Source: Pseudonocardia oroxyli
GTDB taxonomy: Bacteria > Actinomycetota > Actinomycetes > Mycobacteriales > Pseudonocardiaceae
DNA: 64,000 nt
Direction: 5' to 3'
Assembly: GCF_900102195.1 (NCBI RefSeq)
Contig: NZ_FNBE01000006.1
Span: 1 to 64,000 of the forward strand
Of the stretch, positions 25,082 to 32,909 are shown one piece after another (within the stretch, counting starts at the first letter, position 1; every line of letters begins with the position of its first letter). The notes below the pieces were generated by a model. It had not been told where the DNA came from, did not search any database, and was given only the letters and a program-made list of their open reading frames with translations. The position numbers and the translations under genes were made by a program.

Positions 25082-26554
25082 TCAGCGGGAGGCGAGGCCC
25101 TCCTCGATGCGGGCGGCGTCGGCGAGCGCGCGGCCGTAGAGGATGCCGAAGGTGAAACCGTTCTCGCCGTCGGTGTGCGCGCGGGCCCCCAGGTCGCGCA
25201 GGACCTCGCGGCTCACCACGGCGTCCTGGTGCTCGCCGAGGGCTCGCGTGTGGGCCTTGAGCGCCGTGGGCTTGCGGCCGGCCACCTCGACGGCGTAGCG
25301 GGCCCGCTTGCCCGCCTTGCGGGCGTCGTGGAGGGCGACGTCCGCCCCTTCGCCCGCGACGAGCGCGCGCCGCGCCGCCTCCAGCCGCCTGGTGAACCGC
25401 TTGCGCGCCTTCGCCTCGCCCGCCTTCAGCCCCTTCGTCGACCGGGCGTCCTTCGCCAGCGGCGGGTCCTGCAGGAACCGCTCGAGCGCACCGCGCAGCG
25501 CGGTGTAGCGGTCAGAGTCGAGCGCGGCGAGCGTGGCGGCGCGCGCCTCGGCGCGGGCCCGGGCGAAGTGCCGGGTGACCTGCGCCTGCACCGACCCGAG
25601 CACGAGCTCCGCCGGCAGCGCGTCGATCTCCCGCACGATCCGCTCCTCCTGGACCTCCAGGTCGCGGGCCCCCGCGAGCGCCCGGCCGAGCCAGCGCAGC
25701 TCCTCGGCGAGCGCGTCCGCCCGCGGACCCCGCAGCAGTGAGTCGTAGGCCTTGAGCGCGCTGCGGATCCGGCGGGCCGCGACGCGCATCCGGTGCACGG
25801 CGTCCTCCTCGTCGCGGCGGGCGCCGATGTCCGCGGCGGCCAACCGGTCCGCGTGGGTGCCGAGGTAGACGAGCAGCGCCGCACCCGCGGAGCCCTTGCG
25901 GCCACGGGCCCGTTCGGGCGCGGGGGCCGCGGTCCGGCGCAGCAGGGCGTCGAGCTCGGCCTCGGCCGTCGCGTCCGTGGGGACCGCCGCGGCCTGGGCC
26001 AGGCGCTCCCGGAGCGCGTCGGCGAGCGCCGGACGGCTGGTGGTCACCTCCGCCTCGGACCAGTTCTCGAGGGCGGTCTCGGCGCCGAGGGTCGCGAGCT
26101 GGACCTCGTCCCGCACCAGCGCGGCGATCTCGCGGTTGTTGCCCCCGCGCAGCGACGCCCGGGTCCGCACCCGGCGGATCCGACCGACCGGCCCGACCTC
26201 GGCGCCGCGGAGCACGCCGCGGACCAGCTCGTGCAGCTCGTCGGGCAGGGCGGGGTCGACGCCCTCGACGTCCGGCGGCGGCGCCGGGACGCGGAGCTGC
26301 TCCCCCTCGACGGCGTCGGGCAGGTCCAGGTGCCAGTGCGCCTCGGTGCTCGAACGGTGCACGGCGAGCACGATCCCCGAGGTGGCCAGCCGCAGGTCCG
26401 GCGAGTCGTAGCGCTCGACCTCCAGGACCTCCTGGTCGCCCTCCGCCACGGACCGGACGCCTGCCAGCCCGCTCAGGTTGGGCGCGCCCGCCCGGGCGGG
26501 GGCGCGGTAGTGCACGGACGAGGACGCGGCGGAGGTGGTCGTGCGCACAGACAT
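25082..26554 (-). CDS. CYTH and CHAD domain-containing protein
   Basis: A 490-residue protein. The N-terminal CYTH (triphosphate tunnel) domain has an EVLEVERYDSP start and HWHLDLPDAVEGEQLRVP. The CHAD domain of conserved histidines in helices covers about residues 205-490 (EEDAVHRMRVAARRIRSALKAY; VALHDARKAGKRARYAVEV). CHAD domains bind polyphosphate, and CYTH domains hydrolyse triphosphates, so a polyphosphate-associated role is likely. The canonical E-x-E-x-K at the CYTH N-terminus is degenerate here (EVLEVER), so catalysis is uncertain. The ATG at 26554 is used. Confidence 0.9.
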   Translation of the reverse strand: MSVRTTTSAASSSVHYRAPARAGAPNLSGLAGVRSVAEGDQEVLEVERYDSPDLRLATSGIVLAVHRSSTEAHWHLDLPDAVEGEQLRVPAPPPDVEGVDPALPDELHELVRGVLRGAEVGPVGRIRRVRTRASLRGGNNREIAALVRDEVQLATLGAETALENWSEAEVTTSRPALADALRERLAQAAAVPTDATAEAELDALLRRTAAPAPERARGRKGSAGAALLVYLGTHADRLAAADIGARRDEEDAVHRMRVAARRIRSALKAYDSLLRGPRADALAEELRWLGRALAGARDLEVQEERIVREIDALPAELVLGSVQAQVTRHFARARAEARAATLAALDSDRYTALRGALERFLQDPPLAKDARSTKGLKAGEAKARKRFTRRLEAARRALVAGEGADVALHDARKAGKRARYAVEVAGRKPTALKAHTRALGEHQDAVVSREVLRDLGARAHTDGENGFTFGILYGRALADAARIEEGLASR

Positions 26555-26590
26555 GCTCCAGGGGTGCCCGACCCGGCCGCGCGTCAATCG

Positions 26591-27997
26591 TCAGGGTGAC
26601 AGCAGCTTCTTCTGGACCTTGCCCATGGCGTTGCGCGGCAGCGCGTCGGTGTAGCGGATCTCGCGGGGCCGCTTGTGGGGTGCGATCAGCGACGCGACGT
26701 GGTCGATCAACACCGACGGCGCGGGCGGCACCCCCGTCGCGACGACGTGCGCCACGATCCGTTCGCCCAGGTCCGGATCGGCGACCCCCACCACGGCGGC
26801 CTCCGCCACGTCCGGGTGCTCCAGGAGGGCGTTCTCGATCTCCCCGGCCCCGATCTTGTAGCCGCCGGACTTGATCAGGTCCGTGGCCTGCCTGCCGACG
26901 AGGGCGAGCAGGCCGTCGTCGGTCCAGCGGCCGATGTCGCCGGTGCGGAACCAGCCGTCCGCGGTCCGGGCGGCGGCGGTCGCGTCGGGCAGGTCGAGGT
27001 AGCCCGAGAACAGCTGCGGCCCCCGGACCTCGACGGCCCCGAGCCCGTCGCCCTGGTCGACCAGCCGGACCTCGGTGCCGGCCAGCGGCCGTCCGACGGT
27101 CCCGACCACCGGTTCCTCGTCCGCCCTGGCCGCGGTGAGGATGAGGGTCTCGGTGAGCCCGTAGCGTTCCCGGACGGCGAGCCCCGTCGTCTTCTCGATC
27201 CGCGCGTGGTCGACGGCGGTGAGCGCAGCGGAGCCGGAGATCAACAGCCGGGCGCCGCCGACCGCCTGGGCCGCAACGGGATCGGCCTCGAAGTCCGCCG
27301 CGAGCCGGTGGTAGTGGGTCGGAACGCCGAACACCATCGTGGCGCCGCCCGCGACGGCGGCGGCCAGCGCGGCGCCCGAGATCGCGCCGAGGTGCAGCAG
27401 CGAGCCGCCGCGGCGCAGCGGGCCGATCGTGCCGAGGACGAGGCCGTGCACGTGGAAGATCGGGAGGGCGTGGGTGAGGCGGTCCGCGGCGGTCCAGGCC
27501 CAGGCGTCGGCGAGGGCGTCGAGGTCGGCGGCGAGGGCGCCGCGGGAGAGCACGGCGCCCTTCGGCGGGCCCGTCGTGCCGCTGGTGTAGACGACCAGTG
27601 CGGGGCTCGCGGGGTCCGGCTCGGCCGGGACCGGCGCGGGCTCCGGGCGGGCGGCCACGTCGACGGCGATCCGCGGCAGGTCCACGGGGACGTCCTCACC
27701 GGGCGCGGCCAGCACCAGCTCCGGCGCCGAGTTCGCCACGATGTGCGCCAGCTCCCGTGAACCCGCCTTCGGGTTGATCGGCACCACCGGGACCCCGGCG
27801 CGCAGCCCCGCGACGATCCCGGTCGCCGCCGCGAGCGTGGGCGTGGCCCACACCGCCACCCGGCTGCGCCCGGCCAGCCGCGCCCCGAGGTGCGAGGCGA
27901 GCGCCGCCAGCTCCCGGTAGGTCAGCGCCCCGTCGGGGAAGGCGAGCGCGGGAGCGTCGGAGGGATCGAGCAGGCCGGGCAGCAGCGCGTCGGGCAT
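26591..27997 (-). CDS. acyl-CoA synthetase (AMP-dependent ligase, MatB-like)
   Basis: A 468-residue adenylate-forming enzyme: P-loop YTSGTTGPPKGAVLS, A5 RYGLTETLI, A7 GWFRTGDIG, A8 GGYKIGAGEIE and A10 PRNAMGKVQKK with the catalytic Lys. Its short length and close match to malonyl-CoA synthetase-type proteins suggest a small dicarboxylic or short acyl substrate, but this is inference. It lies 37 bp downstream of the renalase-like gene on the same strand. Confidence 0.9.
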   Translation of the reverse strand: MPDALLPGLLDPSDAPALAFPDGALTYRELAALASHLGARLAGRSRVAVWATPTLAAATGIVAGLRAGVPVVPINPKAGSRELAHIVANSAPELVLAAPGEDVPVDLPRIAVDVAARPEPAPVPAEPDPASPALVVYTSGTTGPPKGAVLSRGALAADLDALADAWAWTAADRLTHALPIFHVHGLVLGTIGPLRRGGSLLHLGAISGAALAAAVAGGATMVFGVPTHYHRLAADFEADPVAAQAVGGARLLISGSAALTAVDHARIEKTTGLAVRERYGLTETLILTAARADEEPVVGTVGRPLAGTEVRLVDQGDGLGAVEVRGPQLFSGYLDLPDATAAARTADGWFRTGDIGRWTDDGLLALVGRQATDLIKSGGYKIGAGEIENALLEHPDVAEAAVVGVADPDLGERIVAHVVATGVPPAPSVLIDHVASLIAPHKRPREIRYTDALPRNAMGKVQKKLLSP

Positions 27998-28034
27998 GGG
28001 CGCATTATGCGTGGCCGACCCGACCCGGCCCGGG

Positions 28035-28976
28035 TCAGCGGGTGTGGCGGCGGGCGATCTCGCGGCCCAGGAGGTGACCCGAGCGCCAGGCCGTCTCGAT
28101 GCGGGAGCTGCCCCACCCGTCGCCCGCGAGCGCGATCCCGTTCTCCCCCAGGTGGAACGGCTCGGCGCGGGCGTGCTCGGGGGCGGCGAAGCGCCAGCGG
28201 TGCGCGTCGGTCCAGACGGGGTCGTCGGTGAGGTCGAGGAGCTCCCGCACCGCCTCGACGACCATGGGCACGGCCGCGGCGGGGTCCGCGTCGAACCGGC
28301 GCGCCACCTCGGCGGTGGTGTGCGACACCAGGACCGGGACGTCGTCGCCGCGCCGGGCGCCGTCGTCCGCGACCAGGGTGAGGACGGGATGGTCGTTCAC
28401 GAACGCGGCGGCGAGCTCGGGCCAGGCCCGCGCCGGGTACCCGGCGGCCACGGTGACGGTCGGCCGCCACGGCCGGTCCGCGAGCAACGCGACCTCGGGG
28501 AGCCCCGGGTCGAGGACCCGGGCGGCCTGCGGATCGGGCATGGCCAGCACGACGACGTCCGCGGGCTCGCCGTCCACCCGCGGGCCGGCCTCGACCCGGC
28601 CGACCTCGCGGCGCAGCTCGACGTCCAGCCCCTCGGCGAGCGCGGCGACCAGGCTGCGCAGCCCGGCGGGCGCGGCCCAGCGCATCGGGCCCGGCGCACG
28701 CGAGCGGTCGCCGTGCTCCAGGACCGCGAGCTCGGCGGTCCACGGCCGGGCGAGCCCGGCGGACCGCCACTCCGCCACGACCTCGGCGAACTCCGGGTCC
28801 CGGACGGTGAAGTAGGCGGCGCCCATGTCGACCGGGCGTCCGTCGTGCGGGGAGCTCGCCATCCGCCCGCCGACCGTGGCGGCGCGGTCGACCACCCGCA
28901 CGGGGATCCCCGCGGCGGCGACCGCCCGGGCACACGCGACCCCCGCGAGCCCGGCCCCCACCACCACGACGCTCAT
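28035..28976 (-). CDS. FAD-dependent amine oxidoreductase (renalase-like)
   Basis: A 313-residue protein with an N-terminal dinucleotide fold VVVVGAGLAGVACARAVAAAG, then GGRMASSPHDGRPVDMGAAYFTVRDP. The C-terminal FAD contact is GENGIALAGDGWGSSRIETAWRSGHLLG. This is the compact NAD(P)/FAD oxidoreductase family to which renalase belongs; bacterial renalases oxidise isomeric dihydronicotinamides. The substrate here is unproven. The ATG at 28976 is the obvious start. Confidence 0.87.
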   Translation of the reverse strand: MSVVVVGAGLAGVACARAVAAAGIPVRVVDRAATVGGRMASSPHDGRPVDMGAAYFTVRDPEFAEVVAEWRSAGLARPWTAELAVLEHGDRSRAPGPMRWAAPAGLRSLVAALAEGLDVELRREVGRVEAGPRVDGEPADVVVLAMPDPQAARVLDPGLPEVALLADRPWRPTVTVAAGYPARAWPELAAAFVNDHPVLTLVADDGARRGDDVPVLVSHTTAEVARRFDADPAAAVPMVVEAVRELLDLTDDPVWTDAHRWRFAAPEHARAEPFHLGENGIALAGDGWGSSRIETAWRSGHLLGREIARRHTR

Positions 28977-29052
28977 GACGGGGCCAGCCTAGAACCGATT
29001 CCACCGCGGGCCCAGCCCACGCCCGAGTGACCACATCCCGGCCCGATGGCGG

Positions 29053-29988
29053 TCAGGTGATGAGGCGGCCGGCTCTCTCCCGCCACCACCGCGTGCGTTC
29101 GGCGTCCGCCGCGACCTGGTGGCGGCGGACGGGGTCGGGGGCGCGGCGCAGGACCGGGAGCTCGCCGTTCACCGGGAGCAGGCGGTCGGCGTCGGCCACG
29201 ACGTCGGTGGTGAACAGCCGCCCCGTCCCGAGGCCGCAGGCGTAGTCGAGCGACGGGAGCGCCGCGGCCAGCGCGATCTCCGCGGCCAGCCCCACACTGG
29301 ACTCCAACGCCGAGGACACCACGCAGGGCAGCCCGACCGCCTCCGCCACCTGCAACGCCCGACGCACTCCGCCGAGCGGGAGGGCCTTGAGGATCGCGAC
29401 GTCCGCGGCGTCGGTCAGCGACACCCGCAGCGGGTCGGCGGCCCTCCGGATGGCCTCGTCCGCCGCGATCGGCACGTCCACCCGGCGCCGCACGGCCGCG
29501 AGCTCGTCGAGGGTCGCGCACGGCTGCTCCACGTACTGCAGTCCCCCCGCGGCCCGGTCCAGGGCCCGGATCGCGACCACGGCCTCGTCCACGGCCCAGC
29601 CCGTGTTGGCGTCCACCCGGACGTGCCCGGCGGACCCGAGGGCGTCTCGCACGGCCGCGACCCGCTCGAGGTCCTCCCCCGCGGAGTCCGGGTGGTCGGC
29701 GACCTTGACCTTCGCCGTGGCACATCCGCTGGCGCGCACCATGTCCGCGGCCTGCTCGGGCCCGACGGCGGGGACGATGCAGTTCACCGGGACCATCTCG
29801 CGGACGGGCGCGGGCCAGCCGTCGAACGCCGCCTCCCGCGCCCCGGCGAACCAGGCCGCGGCCTCGGCGTCGGGGTACTCCGGGAAGGCGCAGAACTCAC
29901 CCCATCCGGCGGGGCCCTCGATCAGCAGCCCCTCGCGGACGGTGGTCCCGCGGAACCGGGTGGTCAGCGGGATGGCGTAGACGTCCAC
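29053..29988 (-). CDS. menC: o-succinylbenzoate synthase
   Basis: A 311-residue enolase-superfamily enzyme of menaquinone synthesis that dehydrates SHCHC to o-succinylbenzoate. It has ATAKVKV (catalytic KxK), VDANTGW (metal Asp), VEQPC (metal Glu), AADEA (metal Asp) and ILKALPLGG (second Lys), followed by SSALESSVG. The start lies in the N-terminal MDVYAIPLTTRFRG. No other men gene is in the window. It lies 15 bp before the stop of the monooxygenase gene on the same strand. Confidence 0.93.
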   Translation of the reverse strand: MDVYAIPLTTRFRGTTVREGLLIEGPAGWGEFCAFPEYPDAEAAAWFAGAREAAFDGWPAPVREMVPVNCIVPAVGPEQAADMVRASGCATAKVKVADHPDSAGEDLERVAAVRDALGSAGHVRVDANTGWAVDEAVVAIRALDRAAGGLQYVEQPCATLDELAAVRRRVDVPIAADEAIRRAADPLRVSLTDAADVAILKALPLGGVRRALQVAEAVGLPCVVSSALESSVGLAAEIALAAALPSLDYACGLGTGRLFTTDVVADADRLLPVNGELPVLRRAPDPVRRHQVAADAERTRWWRERAGRLIT

Positions 29989-30003
29989 GGCGCCCGACGG
30001 TAC

Positions 30004-31449
30004 TCAGGCGATCATCTCGTGGTGCCCCGGGTCGATGCGGCGGGTGCGTCTGCGGAAGCTGAAGGTGTAGCCGGGCCACAGGGTGCGGTTGCGGCCGTGC
30101 TCGTCGAGGTACCAGCTGGCGCAGCCGCCGGTGGCCCACACCGCCGTCGACAGCCGGTCCTGGATCTCGGCGTTGAACCGGGCCTGGGCCTCCGGCCGGG
30201 TGTCGATCGCGACGGCGCGGTGCCGGTCGACCGTGCGCATGGCGTCGAGCACGGTGTCGACCTGGGACTCCACCATGAACACCATCGAGCTGTGGCCCAG
30301 CCCGGTGTTCGGGCCCACGATCGTGAACAGGTTCGGGAAGCCCGCCACCGTGGTGCCGAGCAGCGCCTCCGGGCCCTCGGCCCAGGCGTCGGCCAGCTTG
30401 ACCCCGTCCCGCCCGGTGATCGCCATGCTCGCCAGCCCGTCCGCGACCTTGAACCCGGTCCCGAACACGATGACGTCCGCGGGGTGCTCGACGCCGTCCG
30501 CGGTCACCACGCCGGTCTCGGTGACCCGGGAGATCGCGGCGGTCTCCACCGCGACGTTCGGGCGGCGCAGGGCCGGGTAGTAGTCGTTGGACATCAGGAT
30601 GCGCTTGCAGCCCATGGTGAAGTCGGGCGTGACCGTGCGGCGCAGGTCGGGGTCACCCGCGAAGACCTTGCGCAGGTAGGCCTTTCCCAGCCCCTGCACG
30701 GCCCGCATGATCCGCGGGTGCAGGAAGCCCGCGACCAGTGCCTCGTGCCGCCAGTAGAGCGAGAGCCGCTGCAGGCGCTGGAGCAGCGGGAACCGGCGGA
30801 ACCGCCGCCGCGTCGACGAGGAGATGGGCCGGTCCGGCTTCGGCAGCACCCAGGGGGCGGTGCGCTGGAAGAGGGTCAGCCGCGCGACGTCCGGCGCGAT
30901 GGCGGGCACGAACTGGATCGCGCTCGCGCCGGTGCCGATCACCACGACCCGCTTGCCCGCGAGATCCACCGAGTGGTCCCACTGGGCGGAGTGGAAGGCG
31001 GTGCCCGCGAAGCGGTCCAGCCCCTCGATGTCGGGGACCTGCGGCTCGTGCAGGGCGCCGGTGCCGAAGACCACGAACCGGGCGCGCAGGGTCTCGCCGT
31101 CGGCGGTGCGGACGTCCCAGGCGGTGCCGTCCCACTCGGCCCCGACGACCTGCACGCCGAACCGGATCCGGTCGCGCAGCCGGTAGCGGTCGGCCGTCGC
31201 CTCGAGGTAGGCGCGGATCTCCGGCTGGCGGGCGAAGGTCCGGGTCCAGTCCGGGTTGGGGAAGAACGAGAAGGAGTAGAGGTGGGACTCGACGTCGCAC
31301 GCGCAGCCCGGGTAGACGTTGTCCCGCCAGGTGCCGCCCAGCGAGTCCCCCTTCTCGAGGATCAGGAAGTCCCGGCGGCCCGCCTCGTCCAGCTTGACGG
31401 CGGCCCCGAGACCGGCGAACCCGCTCCCGACGATCAGCGTGTCGATCAT
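30004..31449 (-). CDS. flavin-containing / Baeyer-Villiger-type monooxygenase
   Basis: A 481-residue flavoprotein: FAD fold IVGSGFAGLGAAVKL, the BVMO fingerprint F-x-G-x-x-x-H-x-x-x-W-D in FAGTAFHSAQWDHS, NADP fold VVVIGTGASAIQFVP and a C-terminal GCASWYLDEHGRNRTLWPG. It should oxygenate ketones or other hydrophobic substrates. The ATG at 31449 follows AGGGAGGGGA. It is divergent from a TetR gene; the promoter (TAAGTT at 31486-31481, minus strand) sits between two copies of TTACCnnnGGTAA, so repression by that TetR protein is expected. Confidence 0.92.
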   Translation of the reverse strand: MIDTLIVGSGFAGLGAAVKLDEAGRRDFLILEKGDSLGGTWRDNVYPGCACDVESHLYSFSFFPNPDWTRTFARQPEIRAYLEATADRYRLRDRIRFGVQVVGAEWDGTAWDVRTADGETLRARFVVFGTGALHEPQVPDIEGLDRFAGTAFHSAQWDHSVDLAGKRVVVIGTGASAIQFVPAIAPDVARLTLFQRTAPWVLPKPDRPISSSTRRRFRRFPLLQRLQRLSLYWRHEALVAGFLHPRIMRAVQGLGKAYLRKVFAGDPDLRRTVTPDFTMGCKRILMSNDYYPALRRPNVAVETAAISRVTETGVVTADGVEHPADVIVFGTGFKVADGLASMAITGRDGVKLADAWAEGPEALLGTTVAGFPNLFTIVGPNTGLGHSSMVFMVESQVDTVLDAMRTVDRHRAVAIDTRPEAQARFNAEIQDRLSTAVWATGGCASWYLDEHGRNRTLWPGYTFSFRRRTRRIDPGHHEMIA

Positions 31450-31469
31450 GGCGTCCCCTCCCTTGGGTG

Positions 31470-31496
31470 TTACCGGCGGTAACTTACCACCGGTAA
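31470..31496. promoter_or_regulatory. tandem TetR operator TTACCnnnGGTAA x2
   Basis: Two 13-bp inverted repeats, TTACCGGCGGTAA (31470-31482) and TTACCACCGGTAA (31484-31496), centred 14 bp apart in the 63-bp gap between the divergent monooxygenase and TetR genes. The first extends to a 15-bp palindrome (31469-31483). A TAAGTT -10 for the minus-strand gene lies between them, and a TAGGGT -10 (31501-31506) for the TetR gene follows. Both promoters would be blocked. Confidence 0.85.
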
Positions 31497-31512
31497 CCTG
31501 TAGGGTCGAGCC

Positions 31513-32103
31513 ATGAGGACCCGGTTCACCCGCGCGGAACGGGAGGCTCAGATCCTCGACGCGGCCGTGGCCGTGTTCACCGAACGGGGCTACGCCAACA
31601 CCTCGATGGACGCCGTGGCCGAGCGGGTCGGCGTCACCAAGCCGGTGTTGTACACCCATTTCGGCAGCAAGGAGGGCCTGCTGCTGGCGTGCGTCACCCA
31701 GGCGCGGGCGCAGCTGCTCGAGGCCACCTCGCAGGCCGCGATGGAGGCGAGCGGGCCGGAGGACATGCTCCGCCGCGGCACGCTGGCCTTCTTCCGGTTC
31801 CTCGACGATCGGCGCGGTTCCGCGCTCGTCTACGCCGAGTCGAGCGTCACCGCCGAGGCGATCGAGGACATCCGGGCGCAGCAGACGGACTTCATCGCGT
31901 CCCTGCTCGGGGCCGCCGACCCGACCGCGGACCCGCAGCGCCTGCAGGGCTGGGCACGGGTGATCGTCGGCGCCTGTGAACGGTTGGCGCACTGGCGCAA
32001 GCAGGACCCGTCGGTGACCGCCGAACAGGCCACCGAGTACCTCATGGACCTCGCCTGGCAGGGCCTGGGCGCACGCGCAGGCGATTCGGGTCGTGCGCGG
32101 TAA
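31513..32103 (+). CDS. TetR-family transcriptional regulator
   Basis: A 196-residue regulator: the N-terminal helix-turn-helix YANTSMDAVAERVGVTKPVLYTHFGSKEGLL (residues about 28-60), then an all-helical ligand domain. It is divergently transcribed from the monooxygenase and probably represses both itself and that gene through the twin TTACCnnnGGTAA sites. TAGGGT 6 nt before the ATG suggests a leaderless transcript. Its stop codon TAA lies inside the left arm of family A palindrome copy 3, so the last three codons (CGT GCG CGG) are contributed by the repeat. Confidence 0.92.
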   Translation: MRTRFTRAEREAQILDAAVAVFTERGYANTSMDAVAERVGVTKPVLYTHFGSKEGLLLACVTQARAQLLEATSQAAMEASGPEDMLRRGTLAFFRFLDDRRGSALVYAESSVTAEAIEDIRAQQTDFIASLLGAADPTADPQRLQGWARVIVGACERLAHWRKQDPSVTAEQATEYLMDLAWQGLGARAGDSGRAR

Positions 32104-32133
32104 GTGGTGCTCTGGCACCACTTACCGCGCACG
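32092..32133. repeat. family A palindrome, copy 3, containing a stop codon
   Basis: Left arm GTGCGCGGTAAGTGGTGC (32093-32110), loop TCTG, right arm GCACCACTTACCGCGCAC (32115-32132), 18 bp perfect with a flanking C/G pair. The sixth base is C and its partner G, again a compensatory pair relative to the other copies. The loop is the reverse complement of CAGA, so this copy is inverted. The TAA of the TetR gene (32101-32103) is part of the arm. Confidence 0.95.
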
Positions 32134-32158
32134 GGCGACGAAGTCGCAGAATAAGACC

Positions 32159-32884
32159 GTGACGACGACCGCCCCTCGCCTGCTCCAGGTGCGCCGCCGC
32201 ACCGACGTGACCCCGCGCATGATCCGGGTGACCCTCACCGGTGACGAGCTCGCGGGCTTCCCGGGCGAGGGCCCGGACCGTCGGATCAAGATGTTCTTCC
32301 CGGTCGAAGGGCAGCTGCGGCCCGCGGTCCCGCGGGCGAGCACGGGTGGTCCGGTGTGGCCGACGGGTGAGGCGCGCCCCACCATCCGCACCTACACGGT
32401 CCGCCGCTTCGACCCCGCGGCCGCGGAGCTGGACGTCGACTTCGTGGTGCACGACGGCTACGGGCCCGCCGCCGCGTGGGCGCAGGCCGCCGAGCCCGGG
32501 GCCTGGGTCGGGGTGTCGGAGCCCGGCGGGCGCTGGGAGCCGCAGGAGGCCGACTACCACCTGGTGATCGGGGACGAGTCGGCGCTGCCCGCGATCGCGA
32601 CGGTGCTCGAGGCGCTGCCCGGCGCCACCGTGCTCGGGTTCGTCGAGGTGGCGGACGCCGCCGAGGAGCAGGACCTGCCGGTGACCTGGGTGCACCGCGG
32701 GGACGCCCCCGCCGGGGAACCGCTCGTGGCGGCGGTCGAGAACGCGGTCCTCCCCGAGGGCGTGGGCCAGGCGTGGCTCGCGGGCGAGTCCGCCGCGGTG
32801 AAGGAGATCCGCGCACACCTGTTGGGCCCCAGGAGGTTCGACCGGCGCAAGGTCTACGCGACGGGGTACTGGCGGGCGCGCTGA
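32159..32884 (+). CDS. siderophore-interacting protein (FAD-dependent ferric reductase)
   Basis: A 241-residue protein of the SIP family: FAD-binding RTYTVRRFD, the substrate/NAD(P)H domain VIGDESALPAIATVLEALPG, and the C-terminal KEIRAHLLG and KVYATGYWR. Such enzymes reduce ferric siderophores in the cytoplasm to release iron. The GTG at 32159 follows the palindrome by 25 bp; upstream codons in the frame are only the repeat. No iron-box like site was seen upstream. Confidence 0.9.
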   Translation: MTTTAPRLLQVRRRTDVTPRMIRVTLTGDELAGFPGEGPDRRIKMFFPVEGQLRPAVPRASTGGPVWPTGEARPTIRTYTVRRFDPAAAELDVDFVVHDGYGPAAAWAQAAEPGAWVGVSEPGGRWEPQEADYHLVIGDESALPAIATVLEALPGATVLGFVEVADAAEEQDLPVTWVHRGDAPAGEPLVAAVENAVLPEGVGQAWLAGESAAVKEIRAHLLGPRRFDRRKVYATGYWRAR

Positions 32885-32909
32885 CCGCCGTAGCCGGATC
32901 AGCTCGGGA

